Below, piece after piece: positions 54,023 through 63,689 of a stretch of 64,000 nucleotides of DNA. The notes beneath the pieces are model-generated. The model did not search any database. It saw nothing but the letters and a program-made list of their open reading frames with translations, and had not been told where the DNA came from. This DNA comes from Clostridium liquoris. Lineage in GTDB: Bacteria > Bacillota > Clostridia > Clostridiales > Clostridiaceae. The DNA lies in the NCBI RefSeq assembly GCF_002995785.1, contig NZ_PVXO01000036.1:59566-123565 (forward strand), read 5' to 3'. The position numbers and the translations under genes are program-made. Each line of letters opens with the position of its first letter. Within the stretch, counting starts at the first letter, position 1.

Positions 54023-55945
54023 TTACATTTTTGACTGTTCTATTTTTTCAGCTAGTTCACTGAGATATGCCCATCTATCCATCTTTTCCTCAAGAAGTTT
54101 TTCTAATTTTTTCTTTTTTTCTAAGGATTCCTCCAGCTTTTTAAAATCAGAACTATACTGCTCTATATCTTTTTCTACTGCACATAATTCTTCTTCCAGC
54201 TTTTCAATAACGCTTTCTATTTCTTCATATTCTAATTTTTCTTTATATGAAAACTTTAAAGGCTTTTCCTTCTTCTTTTCTTCAGTATCCTTATTTTTTA
54301 TATTGCTTTTTTCTATGTTCAATTTTTCTTCATTATTTTTAAAATTTTTATCTCTTATCTTTTCCCAACACTCTGTATAGTTTCCTGTATATTCTCTAAT
54401 TACTCCTTGACCTTCAAAAACAAAGATCTTATCTACTACTTTATCTAAGAAGTATCTATCATGAGAAACAGTAATCACTGCACCATTAAAGCTTTCAAGG
54501 TAATCTTCTAAAATAGTTAAAGTTTCAGTATCTAAATCGTTGGTAGGTTCATCCAGTAGCAATACATTTGGAGATTCCATTAATACTTTCAAAAGATAAA
54601 GCCTTCTTTTCTCTCCGCCAGAAAGTTTATTTATAGGGGTCCACTGTATTTCTGGAGTGAACAAGAATTTTTCAAGCATCTGAGAAGCAGATATTTTTGT
54701 TCCATCAGATGTAGTTATGAATTCCGCAGATTCCCTAATGTATTCAATAACTCTTAACTCTTCATTTATAGGCTTCCACTCTTGAGAGAAGTAACCAATT
54801 TTTACTGTTTCGCCTACATCTATAGTCCCTTTATCTGGTTCTAAATTTCCAACTAGAATATTAATAAGAGTAGATTTTCCTATTCCATTAGGGCCAACTA
54901 TTCCTATTCTGTCATCAGGTAAAACTATATAACTAAAATCTTTAATTAATACATTGTTTGAAAAACATTTACTTATATTTTTAAGTTCTATAACCTTCTT
55001 ACCAAGTCTTGTATAAGAAGTGGATATTTCTAATTTATCATTATTTAGATCAACTTTTTCTTCAGAAAGCTTATTAAATCTATCAATTCTAGCCTTTTGT
55101 TTTGTTGATCTAGCTTTAGCACCTCTTTTTATCCACTCTAGTTCTCTTCTTAGGAGATTTTGACGTTTTGATTCAGAAGCTTGTTCTAACTCTTCCCTTT
55201 CTAATCTTTTTTCTAAGAATACACTATAATTTCCAGTATAGCTGTAAAGATTACCTTTGCTTATTTCAAATATTTTATTGGTTACTCTATCTAGGAAATA
55301 TCTATCATGGGTAATCATAAGCAAGGCACCTTTTCTTTTATTTAAATATTCCTCTAACCAGCTTATAATTTCATTATCCATATGGTTAGTAGGTTCATCT
55401 AAAATTAAAAGATCACTAGGATTTACTAAAGAAGAACAAAGAGCAATTCTCTTTTTCTGACCTCCAGACAGATTCTTAATCTTTTCAAAAAAATTTGTAA
55501 TCCCAAAGGTAGTTAATATGGCTTTTGCTTCACTTTCTATTTGCCAAAGATTTAGACCATCCATTTTTGAAGTTAAATTCATAAGTCTCTTTTGCAAAAT
55601 TTCCTCATGAGGATTTAATTCCACTTCTTTTAAACATTCTTCATAATCCCTTATGGTTTCCATTAAAGGAGATGTACCCTTAAAAACCTGTTGAATTACA
55701 TTAGCTTCTTCATCAAAAAAAGGATTTTGGGGAAGATATTCTATAACCATATTATTTTTCCGAATAATATTACCGGTATCATAGTTTTCTATACCTGCAA
55801 TTATTTTAAGTAGAGTAGACTTACCAGTACCATTTATTCCTATAATACCTATTTTATCTCCTTCATCTATGCCAAAACTAATATTATTAAGTAAAGTTTT
55901 TTCTCCATAACTTTTACTTAAATTTTCTACAGATATTAAGTTCAT
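54023..55945 (-). CDS. ABC-F family ATPase (translation factor type)
   Basis: A 640-aa soluble protein with two ABC ATPase domains and no membrane segments. Domain 1 has Walker A GINGTGKST and signature LSGGQKKR. Domain 2 has Walker A GPNGIGKST and signature LSGGEKRR. Both carry LLILDEPTNH/LLLDEPTND Walker B. An arginine- and lysine-rich interdomain linker (about 240-300) and a C-terminal coiled coil (about 560-635) are present, as in Uup/YdiF-type ABC-F proteins. These act on ribosomes at the E site; resistance function cannot be excluded, but the subtype looks housekeeping. Confidence 0.93.
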   Translation of the reverse strand: MNLISVENLSKSYGEKTLLNNISFGIDEGDKIGIIGINGTGKSTLLKIIAGIENYDTGNIIRKNNMVIEYLPQNPFFDEEANVIQQVFKGTSPLMETIRDYEECLKEVELNPHEEILQKRLMNLTSKMDGLNLWQIESEAKAILTTFGITNFFEKIKNLSGGQKKRIALCSSLVNPSDLLILDEPTNHMDNEIISWLEEYLNKRKGALLMITHDRYFLDRVTNKIFEISKGNLYSYTGNYSVFLEKRLEREELEQASESKRQNLLRRELEWIKRGAKARSTKQKARIDRFNKLSEEKVDLNNDKLEISTSYTRLGKKVIELKNISKCFSNNVLIKDFSYIVLPDDRIGIVGPNGIGKSTLINILVGNLEPDKGTIDVGETVKIGYFSQEWKPINEELRVIEYIRESAEFITTSDGTKISASQMLEKFLFTPEIQWTPINKLSGGEKRRLYLLKVLMESPNVLLLDEPTNDLDTETLTILEDYLESFNGAVITVSHDRYFLDKVVDKIFVFEGQGVIREYTGNYTECWEKIRDKNFKNNEEKLNIEKSNIKNKDTEEKKKEKPLKFSYKEKLEYEEIESVIEKLEEELCAVEKDIEQYSSDFKKLEESLEKKKKLEKLLEEKMDRWAYLSELAEKIEQSKM

Positions 55946-56065
55946 TTTATTACCGCCTTTATTATAGATTTATCATTATGTACTTGATAACATTGAATTT
56001 AGTCATTAGAATTATATCATGAGGGAACATAAATCTCAAAATATTTATATGTAGGGGGAAAATAC

Positions 56066-56566
56066 ATGAAGAATATATTAAATAGAAAGAGTATAAGAAG
56101 GTATACTAATAGACCTGTGGAGGATGAATTAATTAAACAATTATTAAGGGCTGCTATGGCAGCACCTTCTGCTGTGAATGAACAGTCATGGGAGTTTGTG
56201 GTGGTTAAGGACAAAAAAATTCTAAATAGTATTACAGAAATACACCCTTATGCCCAGATGTTAAAGGAAGCCAGTATGGCAATAATAGTGTGTGGAGATG
56301 AAAATAAGGAAGTATTTAAGGGCTTTTGGGTTGAGGATTGCTCCGCAGCAGCAGAAAATATTTTAATAGCAGCAGAGTCTTTGGGATTGGGTGCTGTATG
56401 GGTAGGAGTTTATCCTATTGAAGAAAGAGTAAAGGCTTTACAAAATATCTTATTGCTGCCTGAAAATATAAAGCCATTATGCATAGTTCCTGTAGGATAT
56501 CCAGGAGAAGAAAAGCAGCCTGTTAATAGATATGATGAAGAAAAAATACACATAAATAAATGGTAA
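56066..56566 (+). CDS. Nitroreductase-family flavoprotein
   Basis: A 166-aa FMN-dependent oxidoreductase. The N-terminal RKSIRRYTNRPVEDELI motif binds FMN phosphate. AAPSAVNEQSWEFVVV, CSAAAENILIAAESLGLGAVWVG (in part) and the C-terminal GYPGEEKQPVNRYDEEKIH are typical. The substrate is unknown; relatives reduce nitro compounds, quinones or flavins with NAD(P)H. GGGGGAAA precedes ATG 56066. Divergent from the ABC-F gene. Confidence 0.92.
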   Translation: MKNILNRKSIRRYTNRPVEDELIKQLLRAAMAAPSAVNEQSWEFVVVKDKKILNSITEIHPYAQMLKEASMAIIVCGDENKEVFKGFWVEDCSAAAENILIAAESLGLGAVWVGVYPIEERVKALQNILLLPENIKPLCIVPVGYPGEEKQPVNRYDEEKIHINKW

Positions 56567-56616
56567 TATGTGTTATAATTATATACAAGTTTTTAACATA
56601 ATAGAGGTGGATATAC

Positions 56617-58290
56617 ATGACAAAGGCTTATAAAACAGATATTAAACAATTAGAGAAAGAATTTAGTGAACTTTTATTGAGAAAAATAGAAGGGGTAGAT
56701 GAATTAGAGAATTGGTTAGAGGATAGGAGCAAGCTTTTTGATAAAGTAAAAGAAAATACAGGAAGAAATTATTTTGCATTTAATGGAGATAACAATAATG
56801 AAGAATTGAAAAAGGCTTATGATTATGATGAAGAAGTAGTAATGCCATTGGTAAAAAAATACTCAGCAGAATTAGACAAATGCTTTTATGAAAATAAATT
56901 TAGAGATAAATTGCCCTCAAAATATGATTTATTAATAAAGAAATGTGTAAATTCTATTGAGCTGTTTAGAGAAGAAAATATTCCCCTAGAAATAGAAGAA
57001 TCTAAATTATCTACTGAATACTATAGCATAACAGGAAACATGACAGTAAATTGGGAAGGTGGAGAAAAAACTCTACAGCAAATGAACAAATATTTAAAAG
57101 ATCCAGATAGAGCTATTCGTGAAAAAGCTTGGACTTTAGTTCAAAAAAGAAGGCTTCAAGATAAGGAAAAGCTAGATGAAATAATGGATAAGCTTATAAA
57201 AATTAGAGATAAAAAAGCTAAAAATGCAAACTGTAAAGACTTTAGAGAATATATGTTTAAAAAGTTAGAGAGATTCTCATATACTCCAGAGGATTGCTTG
57301 AATTTCCATAATTCTGTATTAAAATACGTAGTTCCGGTGGCTTCAGAAATACGTAATAATCACAAGAATGAATTAAAGGTAGATAATTATAGACCTTGGG
57401 ATTTAGAAGGAATAAACATAGGGGAAAAACCATTAAAACCATATCATGATATAGAGAAGCTTGTAGATGGTGTAATAAGCATTTTCGAAGAAAAGGATGA
57501 AGTTTTCAAAAATACATTAGTTAAAATGAAGAAGGAAGGAACACTTGATTTAGAAAGCAGAAGGGGAAAATCACCAGGGGGATTTTGTGATTATTTTCCT
57601 GTAAGCAAAGTTTCTTGTATTTTTATGAGTGGAGCAGAGTCACATGACGATTTAGTAACCCTTGCCCATGAAGGAGGACATTCCGTACACAACACATTAA
57701 CATCAAATATAAAATTATATGAATATAGGGATATGCCTAGTGAAACTGCAGAACTTGCCAGCATGAGCATGGAACTTATTACTATGGATAGATGGAATAT
57801 ATTCTATAAAAACGAAGAAGAATTAAAGAGAGCAAAAAGAGAACAGCTAGAAGGTATAATAACATTTTTACCTTGGGGTATATTAGTGGACAGATTCCAG
57901 CACTTTTTATACTTAAATCCTCAGTGCACTGCTGAAGAAAGAAATAATAAGTTTTTAGAAATGGCTAAAGAATTTCAATTTCCTACAGTAGATTTTACTG
58001 GATTTGAGGAGGAATTGAAACATTACTGGAAAAAACAACTTCACATTTATGAAGTGCCATTTTATTATATAGAATACGCTATGGCACAGCTTGGAGCATT
58101 GCAAATATGGAGAAACTATAATGCAAATCCTAAAAAAACCATAGAAGATTATAAAAAAGCACTTTCACTTGGAAGTTCTGTAGAGATTAATGAGGTATAT
58201 AAAGCAGCGGGAATTAAATTCGATTTCTCAGAAGAGATGATAAAAGAACTTATGAGTTTTGTTAAAGAAGAATTGAATAAATTAAGATAA
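56617..58290 (+). CDS. M3-family oligoendopeptidase (PepF-like)
   Basis: A 557-aa cytoplasmic zinc metallopeptidase of the thimet/oligoendopeptidase F group. The zinc motif HEGGH lies in TLAHEGGHSVHN, and the distal Glu is in PSETAELASMSMELI. The mostly helical N-terminal half and the LGALQIW/NYNANP segment near the C-terminus fit the family. It probably degrades short peptides. GAGGTGG precedes ATG 56617, and a strong terminator follows. Confidence 0.92.
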   Translation: MTKAYKTDIKQLEKEFSELLLRKIEGVDELENWLEDRSKLFDKVKENTGRNYFAFNGDNNNEELKKAYDYDEEVVMPLVKKYSAELDKCFYENKFRDKLPSKYDLLIKKCVNSIELFREENIPLEIEESKLSTEYYSITGNMTVNWEGGEKTLQQMNKYLKDPDRAIREKAWTLVQKRRLQDKEKLDEIMDKLIKIRDKKAKNANCKDFREYMFKKLERFSYTPEDCLNFHNSVLKYVVPVASEIRNNHKNELKVDNYRPWDLEGINIGEKPLKPYHDIEKLVDGVISIFEEKDEVFKNTLVKMKKEGTLDLESRRGKSPGGFCDYFPVSKVSCIFMSGAESHDDLVTLAHEGGHSVHNTLTSNIKLYEYRDMPSETAELASMSMELITMDRWNIFYKNEEELKRAKREQLEGIITFLPWGILVDRFQHFLYLNPQCTAEERNNKFLEMAKEFQFPTVDFTGFEEELKHYWKKQLHIYEVPFYYIEYAMAQLGALQIWRNYNANPKKTIEDYKKALSLGSSVEINEVYKAAGIKFDFSEEMIKELMSFVKEELNKLR

Positions 58291-58294
58291 CAAT

Positions 58295-58327
58295 AAAGCC
58301 TAGGAAGATTTGATTCCTAGGCTTTTT
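58295..58327. terminator. Intrinsic terminator after the M3 peptidase gene
   Basis: AAAGCCTAGGAA / TTCCTAGGCTTT with a 7-nt loop and T-run, between convergent genes. Confidence 0.93.
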
Positions 58328-58372
58328 GTCATGTTGAGTGGGACATTCTCATAGGTATCCTATGTGGCATAG

Positions 58373-60376
58373 TTAGCAGTTAAGACCAATTTCGTTACCA
58401 CTCCAGATAGCATCCATTATATTAGCAGCTTGGTATGCATCACCAATTATATACAAATCAGCAATTTTCCCATGAAGCTTGTTGTATAATTCCCTATCAG
58501 ATTTAAAACCAACAGCTATTGCAACAGTATCAGCGGATACGTTCTGCTTTTTAAATTCATTGCTAATAAGTACAGCACCATCGTCAGTTACTTCAAGTAA
58601 AGAGTTATTTGTAATAGTTTTTACATTATATTTCTTAAGGAGATCTATAAGCATAATTTTATTCATATGTGGAATTGGTTTTCCAGCACTCAGTATGTTG
58701 TCCTTTGATTCAACAATTGTAACTTTCTTACCCTGTTTTGCAAGGTAAAGAGCTGTTTCACATCCAACAAGTCCGCCGCCTACCATAAGTATATTTTCGC
58801 CAGCTTTCTTTTTGCCATTTAAAAGTTCAACTGCTGTTGCAACTTTATCTTTTTCCATACCCGGTAAGCTTAACCTAATTTCTTTTGCACCTGTTGCAAT
58901 AATGACAATATCGGGTTTTTCCTTTTCTACAAGCTCCTCTGTTACTTTTGTATTTAAAACTACTTCAATTTTATGTTCTTTAATTTCATTTTTGTACCAA
59001 GCGATTAATCTTCTATCATCTACTTTAAAATCAGGTACTGAACCTGGAATGACTTCACCGCCTAGTTCATTTGTGCCTTCATAAATTGTAACTTTATGAC
59101 CTCTCATTGTGGCAGTTATAGCAGCTTCCATTCCTGCAACTCCTCCACCGACTACCATTACTTTCTTTGATTCAAGAACAGGTTTTATTTCATAATATCT
59201 TTCTCTTCCAGCAGCAGGGTTTACTGCACAGCTTAAAGGTTTTCCTTCGAATCCTCTTCCAAGGCATCCAGTATGGCAGCCAATGCATGGGCGAATTCTT
59301 TCGGGATGATCGGTAAGAACTTTTTTAGGCCAGTATGGATCTGAAAGAAGTGGTCTTCCAAGTCCGATCATATCGGCAGCTTCATCATCAAGGGCTCTTT
59401 CAGCATCTTCAGGTATGCCAAGTTTTCCTGCAACTATAACAGGTATATTTACAACTTTCTTCAATTCTTTAGTATATGGAAGATATAATCCATTTTTTTG
59501 ATAAACAGGTGGATGAGACCAGTACCATGCATCATATGTTCCTACATCTGTATTAAGTTCATCATATCCTGCTTCTTCAAGAATTTTTGCAGCTTCAAGT
59601 CCTTCTTTTAAATCACGGCCTTTTTCAACATAATCTTCATCTGGAAGCCCACCTTGTCTCCAGTCTTTTATACAACTTTTAACACTATATCTTAAGCCAA
59701 CAGGGAAATCTTCCCCTACTGCAGCCTTGATTCCTTGTACTATTTCTATAGGGAGTTCAAGTCTTCCTCGTAAATCTCCACCATATTTATCTGTCCTTCT
59801 ATTGAATATTGAAAGTGTAAATTGGTCAAGTAGGTATCCTTCATGTACTGCATGTATTTCTACACCATCAAATCCAGCTTTTTTTGCAATAATGGCACTT
59901 TCAATAAATTTTTGAACTACCCATTCTACTTCTGAAGTTGTAAGTGCTCTACAGGTAACAGTTGGATCCCAATAATTTGGAATATCTGAAGCAGAAACAG
60001 GCTGAGATGTTAAAAGTGTTCCAGGTGCACCACTTCGTCCAAAACCCATTGTTAACTGTAAAAATATTTTTGAACCATAAGCATGAACTCGTTCTGTCAT
60101 TTCTGTAGAAGTCATTAAAAATCTTCCAGGGTTTATTGAGACAGTTGGGATTATGCCAGGTACAACTTTGTCCAGTTCGTTCTCAACTTTTGTAATACTC
60201 GTTATAATAAGACCTGTACCACCTTTGGCTCTCTCTACATAATAGTCAATAGCTCTTTGATTATAGCATCCTTCATTATCAACAAGTCCAAAAGCTCCCA
60301 TAGGTGCCATTGAGATCTTGTTTTTTACTTCTACTTTACCTATTTTAATAGGTTTAAACAAAGAATTGTTTTTCAT
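58373..60376 (-). CDS. 2-enoate reductase-type NADH:flavin oxidoreductase (FldZ-like)
   Basis: A 667-aa enzyme of the old-yellow-enzyme/2,4-dienoyl-CoA reductase class. It has an N-terminal FMN TIM barrel (about 1-340; KNKISMAPMGAFG, GVEIHAVHEGYLLDQF) and a [4Fe-4S] cluster CIGCHTGCLG...CAVNP (about 343-370). FAD- and NAD-binding Rossmann folds follow (VVGGGVAGMEAA; MVGGGLVGCETA). Length and layout match clostridial 2-enoate reductases, which reduce cinnamate- or butenoate-like acids in Stickland-type amino-acid fermentation. The true substrate is not shown. Monocistronic; GAGGGGGTAAG lies before its ATG. Confidence 0.88.
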   Translation of the reverse strand: MKNNSLFKPIKIGKVEVKNKISMAPMGAFGLVDNEGCYNQRAIDYYVERAKGGTGLIITSITKVENELDKVVPGIIPTVSINPGRFLMTSTEMTERVHAYGSKIFLQLTMGFGRSGAPGTLLTSQPVSASDIPNYWDPTVTCRALTTSEVEWVVQKFIESAIIAKKAGFDGVEIHAVHEGYLLDQFTLSIFNRRTDKYGGDLRGRLELPIEIVQGIKAAVGEDFPVGLRYSVKSCIKDWRQGGLPDEDYVEKGRDLKEGLEAAKILEEAGYDELNTDVGTYDAWYWSHPPVYQKNGLYLPYTKELKKVVNIPVIVAGKLGIPEDAERALDDEAADMIGLGRPLLSDPYWPKKVLTDHPERIRPCIGCHTGCLGRGFEGKPLSCAVNPAAGRERYYEIKPVLESKKVMVVGGGVAGMEAAITATMRGHKVTIYEGTNELGGEVIPGSVPDFKVDDRRLIAWYKNEIKEHKIEVVLNTKVTEELVEKEKPDIVIIATGAKEIRLSLPGMEKDKVATAVELLNGKKKAGENILMVGGGLVGCETALYLAKQGKKVTIVESKDNILSAGKPIPHMNKIMLIDLLKKYNVKTITNNSLLEVTDDGAVLISNEFKKQNVSADTVAIAVGFKSDRELYNKLHGKIADLYIIGDAYQAANIMDAIWSGNEIGLNC

Positions 60377-60927
60377 ACTACTTACCCCCTCATATATTTT
60401 TAAATTTAAGAATTAGGTTTTTATATTTTACTTTACTAACATATGAATGATTACATTATGCAAAACAAAAATACATCAGCAAAGTTAATATCATATTTTA
60501 AACAAATATAAATTAAAGGAAAATAAAAATTCCAAAATAATAAAAATTAAAAAGAAGTAGCTATTAACTAAATAATACTACTTAAAACAACATAATGTTA
60601 ATAGCACATAAATGCCATATCTTAATGAATTATACAATTTAAAGCTAAATAGTTGCAATTTATAAGCAAACTATATAAAGTAAACGATTTTTCAAGATAT
60701 TACTTAATTATATGAGCTTTTAAAAATTAATTAGCATAATAAGGATCACTTTGTAATAATACACTAATAAAATATGAATTAATAAAAAATACATTGGTAC
60801 ATTTAATTCCATACGGATTGAATTCTTATGTTGTCAAAAACTATAGAAAACATAAAAAAATATGGTTATAATATAATTGCATTAATATAGGCTGATGCAA
60901 TTATATTTTATATCTTGGAGGCAACTA
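60377..60927. other. Gene-free A/T-rich region before hsdM
   Basis: About 550 bases between the divergent 2-enoate reductase and hsdM genes, with very high A/T. No RNA gene or conserved reading frame was recognised. Near the right end is an 11-bp inverted repeat (60871-60906). A 20-codon frame at 60828-60890 has no convincing ribosome-binding site. Confidence 0.6.
60871..60906. repeat. 11-bp inverted repeat in the hsdM leader
   Basis: ATATAATTGCA (60871-60881) and TGCAATTATAT (60896-60906) are perfect complements with a 14-nt centre. It lies 21 bases before the hsdM ATG and just upstream of its GGAGG. It could be an operator for control of the modification genes or a leader hairpin. Confidence 0.5.
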
Positions 60928-62385
60928 ATGATAACAGGTGAATTAAAAAGTAAAATAGATAGAATATGGGAAACATTTTGGACTGGTGGTATCACCAATC
61001 CATTAGAAGTTATAGAGCAATTTACATATTTTTTATTTATAAAAGATTTAGATGATAATGAGACATTAAGAGAAAGCGATGCAGAGCTGCTTGGAATACC
61101 TTTTGAAGGAATGTTTCCAAGTGATAAGCAATATTTGAGATGGAGTAAATTCAAAAATGAAGAAGCAGGGGAAATGTATAGAATTGTATCGGAGGAAGTT
61201 TTCCCTTTCATAAAGAATATTCATAATGATAAACAATCTGCATACTCAAAATATATGTCAGATGCCATGTTTAAAATACCCACTCCGCTTATGCTATCTA
61301 AAATAGTTGACGCAATAGATAAACTTGAAATAGAGAATGAAGATACTAAAGGAGATCTTTATGAATACCTTTTATCTAAGGTAGCAACAGCAGGTACAAA
61401 TGGTCAATTTAGAACTCCAAGACACATAATAAAAATGATGGCTGAATTAATGAAGCCAACACCGGAAGATATTATAGTGGATCCAGCTATGGGAACAGCA
61501 GGATTTTTGGTAGGAGCTGAAAAATATTTAAGAGAAAAGCATAGTGATCTATTCTTAGTTCAAGGCTTAAAAGAACATTTTAACAATAAAATGTTTAATG
61601 GCTTTGATATGGATAGAACTATGCTTAGAATTGGTGCTATGAACATGATGCTTCATGGAGTGGACAATCCTAATATTGAGTATAGGGATTCACTTTCAGA
61701 AACCAATAAGGATAGTGAAAAATATACATTGGTATTGGCCAACCCTCCATTTAAAGGCAGCTTAGATTATGAAGCGGTATCCGCTGACCTTTTAAAAGTT
61801 AGTAAAACAAAGAAAACAGAGCTGTTATTTTTAGCATTATTTTTAAGGATATTAAAAACAGGTGGAAGATGTGCTTCAATAGTTCCAGATGGAGTATTAT
61901 TTGGCTCAACAAAAGGACATAAGGATATAAGACGTGAAATAGTTGATAACAACAAACTTGAAGCTATAATATCCATGCCAAGTGGCGTATTTAAACCATA
62001 CGCAGGAGTATCTACCGCAATTATGATATTCACTAAAACAGGTACCGGTGGAACAGATAAAGTTTGGTTCTATGATATGAAAGCAGATGGATATTCTTTA
62101 GATGATAAAAGAAATCCTATAGAAGATAACGATATACCAGATATAATAGAAAGATTTAATAATTTGGACAAAGAAGAACATAGAAAGAGAACAGAACAAA
62201 GTTTTTTTGTACCAGTGGAAGAAATAAGAGAAAATGGATATGACCTTTCTATTAATAAATATAAGGAAATAGAGTACGAGGAAGTACATTATGATGAACC
62301 CAAGGTTATTTTGGAGAGAGTTAAAAAACTTGAAAAAGAAATAACTGATGGAATAGATGAATTAGAAAGAATGATTGAGGGTTAA
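60928..62385 (+). CDS. hsdM: Type I restriction-modification DNA methyltransferase subunit
   Basis: N6-adenine methyltransferase subunit of a type I system. The 485-aa protein has an N-terminal helical domain (HsdM-N; WETFWTGGITNPLEVIEQ in part). The SAM-binding motif I is DPAMGTAGFLVGA and the catalytic motif IV is NPPF (LVLANPPFKG). GQFRTPRHIIKMM precedes motif I as usual. ATG 60928 lies 7 bases after GGAGG; an in-frame ATG at 60895 would cover that site. hsdS follows after 40 bases. No hsdR is visible in the window. Confidence 0.95.
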   Translation: MITGELKSKIDRIWETFWTGGITNPLEVIEQFTYFLFIKDLDDNETLRESDAELLGIPFEGMFPSDKQYLRWSKFKNEEAGEMYRIVSEEVFPFIKNIHNDKQSAYSKYMSDAMFKIPTPLMLSKIVDAIDKLEIENEDTKGDLYEYLLSKVATAGTNGQFRTPRHIIKMMAELMKPTPEDIIVDPAMGTAGFLVGAEKYLREKHSDLFLVQGLKEHFNNKMFNGFDMDRTMLRIGAMNMMLHGVDNPNIEYRDSLSETNKDSEKYTLVLANPPFKGSLDYEAVSADLLKVSKTKKTELLFLALFLRILKTGGRCASIVPDGVLFGSTKGHKDIRREIVDNNKLEAIISMPSGVFKPYAGVSTAIMIFTKTGTGGTDKVWFYDMKADGYSLDDKRNPIEDNDIPDIIERFNNLDKEEHRKRTEQSFFVPVEEIRENGYDLSINKYKEIEYEEVHYDEPKVILERVKKLEKEITDGIDELERMIEG

Positions 62386-62425
62386 GTAAGTCGAGTTTCA
62401 TTTAGAAGAAGATGAGGTATATAAA

Positions 62426-63613
62426 ATGAAGTATAAATTAGCGGATATATTTGAAAAACCTATAAGTGGAGAATGGGGAGAAGAATTAAGGGAAGGAGAA
62501 AAAGGTACTAAGGTTATTAGAACAACTAATTTTACCAATCTAGGAAGATTAGATTTAAACAATATTGTTGAGAGAAAAATAGATTTAGAAAAATTTCAAA
62601 ATAAAGTGCTAAAATTAGGAGATATAATAATTGAAAAATCAGGTGGAAGTCCTACTCAACCAGTTGGCAGAACTGTAATATTTGATGTAGATAGTAATGA
62701 AAAATATATATGTAACAATTTCACAGCAATTTTAAGACCCATAAACAATGTATATCCAAAGTATGTGTTATATTTATTAAAGGATTTATATAATAGAAAA
62801 CAAGTAATAAAGTTTCAAAATAAAACTACTGGAATAATAAATTTGAAGTTAAATGATTATTTATTAAATACTGAAATAACTTTACCAAAATTAGAAATAC
62901 AAAAAAAAATAGCAAACTTATTAGACAAATCTCAAGAATTAATAGACAAAAGAAAAGCCCAAATAGATGTTTTGGATGTGTTAGTTAAATCGAGATTTAT
63001 AGGGATGTTTGGAGAATGGCTATCGAAAAAGAAGGATTTGTATATGCTTTCAGAAATGTGTAACTTTATTGATTATAGAGGGAAAACACCAGAAAAATCT
63101 GATGAAGGAATACCACTCATAACAGCAAAAAATGTAAAAAATCATTCATTTTCATTTGAACCTAGAGAGTATATTCCAAGTGAAAATTATGATGATGTAA
63201 TGACTAGAGGAATTCCAAAGGCAAATGACATTCTATTTACAACAGAGGCACCATTAGGCAATGTATGTAGAATACCAGAAATAATAGGAAAATTTTGTGT
63301 AGGGCAAAGATTGATTACAATGCAGACTTTGGAAAATATTGTTCCTGAATACTTAGAATACGCATTATTATCCAATGAATTTCAAAGTGAAATGTGGAAG
63401 AAATCATCAGGTAGTACAGTAAAAGGAATTAGAAGTAAGGAGCTTGTTAAGTTATCTATTCCTGTTCCACCACTAGATCTCCAAAACCAATTTGCCGCCT
63501 TCGTCAATCAAATCGACAAATTGAAATTTGAAATGGAGAAAAGCTTAAAAGAATTGGAGGACAACTTTAATTCATTGATGCAAAAAGCATTTAATGGAGA
63601 ATTATTTAATTAA
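62426..63613 (+). CDS. hsdS: Type I restriction-modification specificity subunit
   Basis: Recognition subunit that sets the split target sequence for HsdM (and HsdR). The 395-aa protein has two target-recognition domains: about 1-155 and 205-355, the second with FIDYRGKTPEKSDEGIPLIT. Each is followed by a conserved helix: LEIQKKIANLLDKSQELIDK at about 157-176 and LDLQNQFAAFVNQIDKLK at about 350-367. The protein ends normally (LMQKAFNGELF). ATG 62426 follows GATGAGGT. An IS21-type element begins directly downstream. Confidence 0.93.
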   Translation: MKYKLADIFEKPISGEWGEELREGEKGTKVIRTTNFTNLGRLDLNNIVERKIDLEKFQNKVLKLGDIIIEKSGGSPTQPVGRTVIFDVDSNEKYICNNFTAILRPINNVYPKYVLYLLKDLYNRKQVIKFQNKTTGIINLKLNDYLLNTEITLPKLEIQKKIANLLDKSQELIDKRKAQIDVLDVLVKSRFIGMFGEWLSKKKDLYMLSEMCNFIDYRGKTPEKSDEGIPLITAKNVKNHSFSFEPREYIPSENYDDVMTRGIPKANDILFTTEAPLGNVCRIPEIIGKFCVGQRLITMQTLENIVPEYLEYALLSNEFQSEMWKKSSGSTVKGIRSKELVKLSIPVPPLDLQNQFAAFVNQIDKLKFEMEKSLKELEDNFNSLMQKAFNGELFN

Positions 63614-63637
63614 AATAGATGTTATTGTCAATAAAAA

Positions 63638-63662
63638 CTTCCCACTTTGGGGAAGAATTTTT
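63638..63662. terminator. Hairpin with T-run after hsdS
   Basis: CTTCCC / GGGAAG with a 6-nt loop, followed by AATTTTT. It could terminate hsdS transcription or belong to the end of the insertion element. Confidence 0.5.
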
Positions 63663-63689
63663 CCCCACCTAAAAGTATAAAAAAATAAA

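Noticed and set aside
60828..60890. Twenty-residue frame before hsdM
   Set aside because: No ribosome-binding site and very A/T-rich sequence where such short frames arise by chance.
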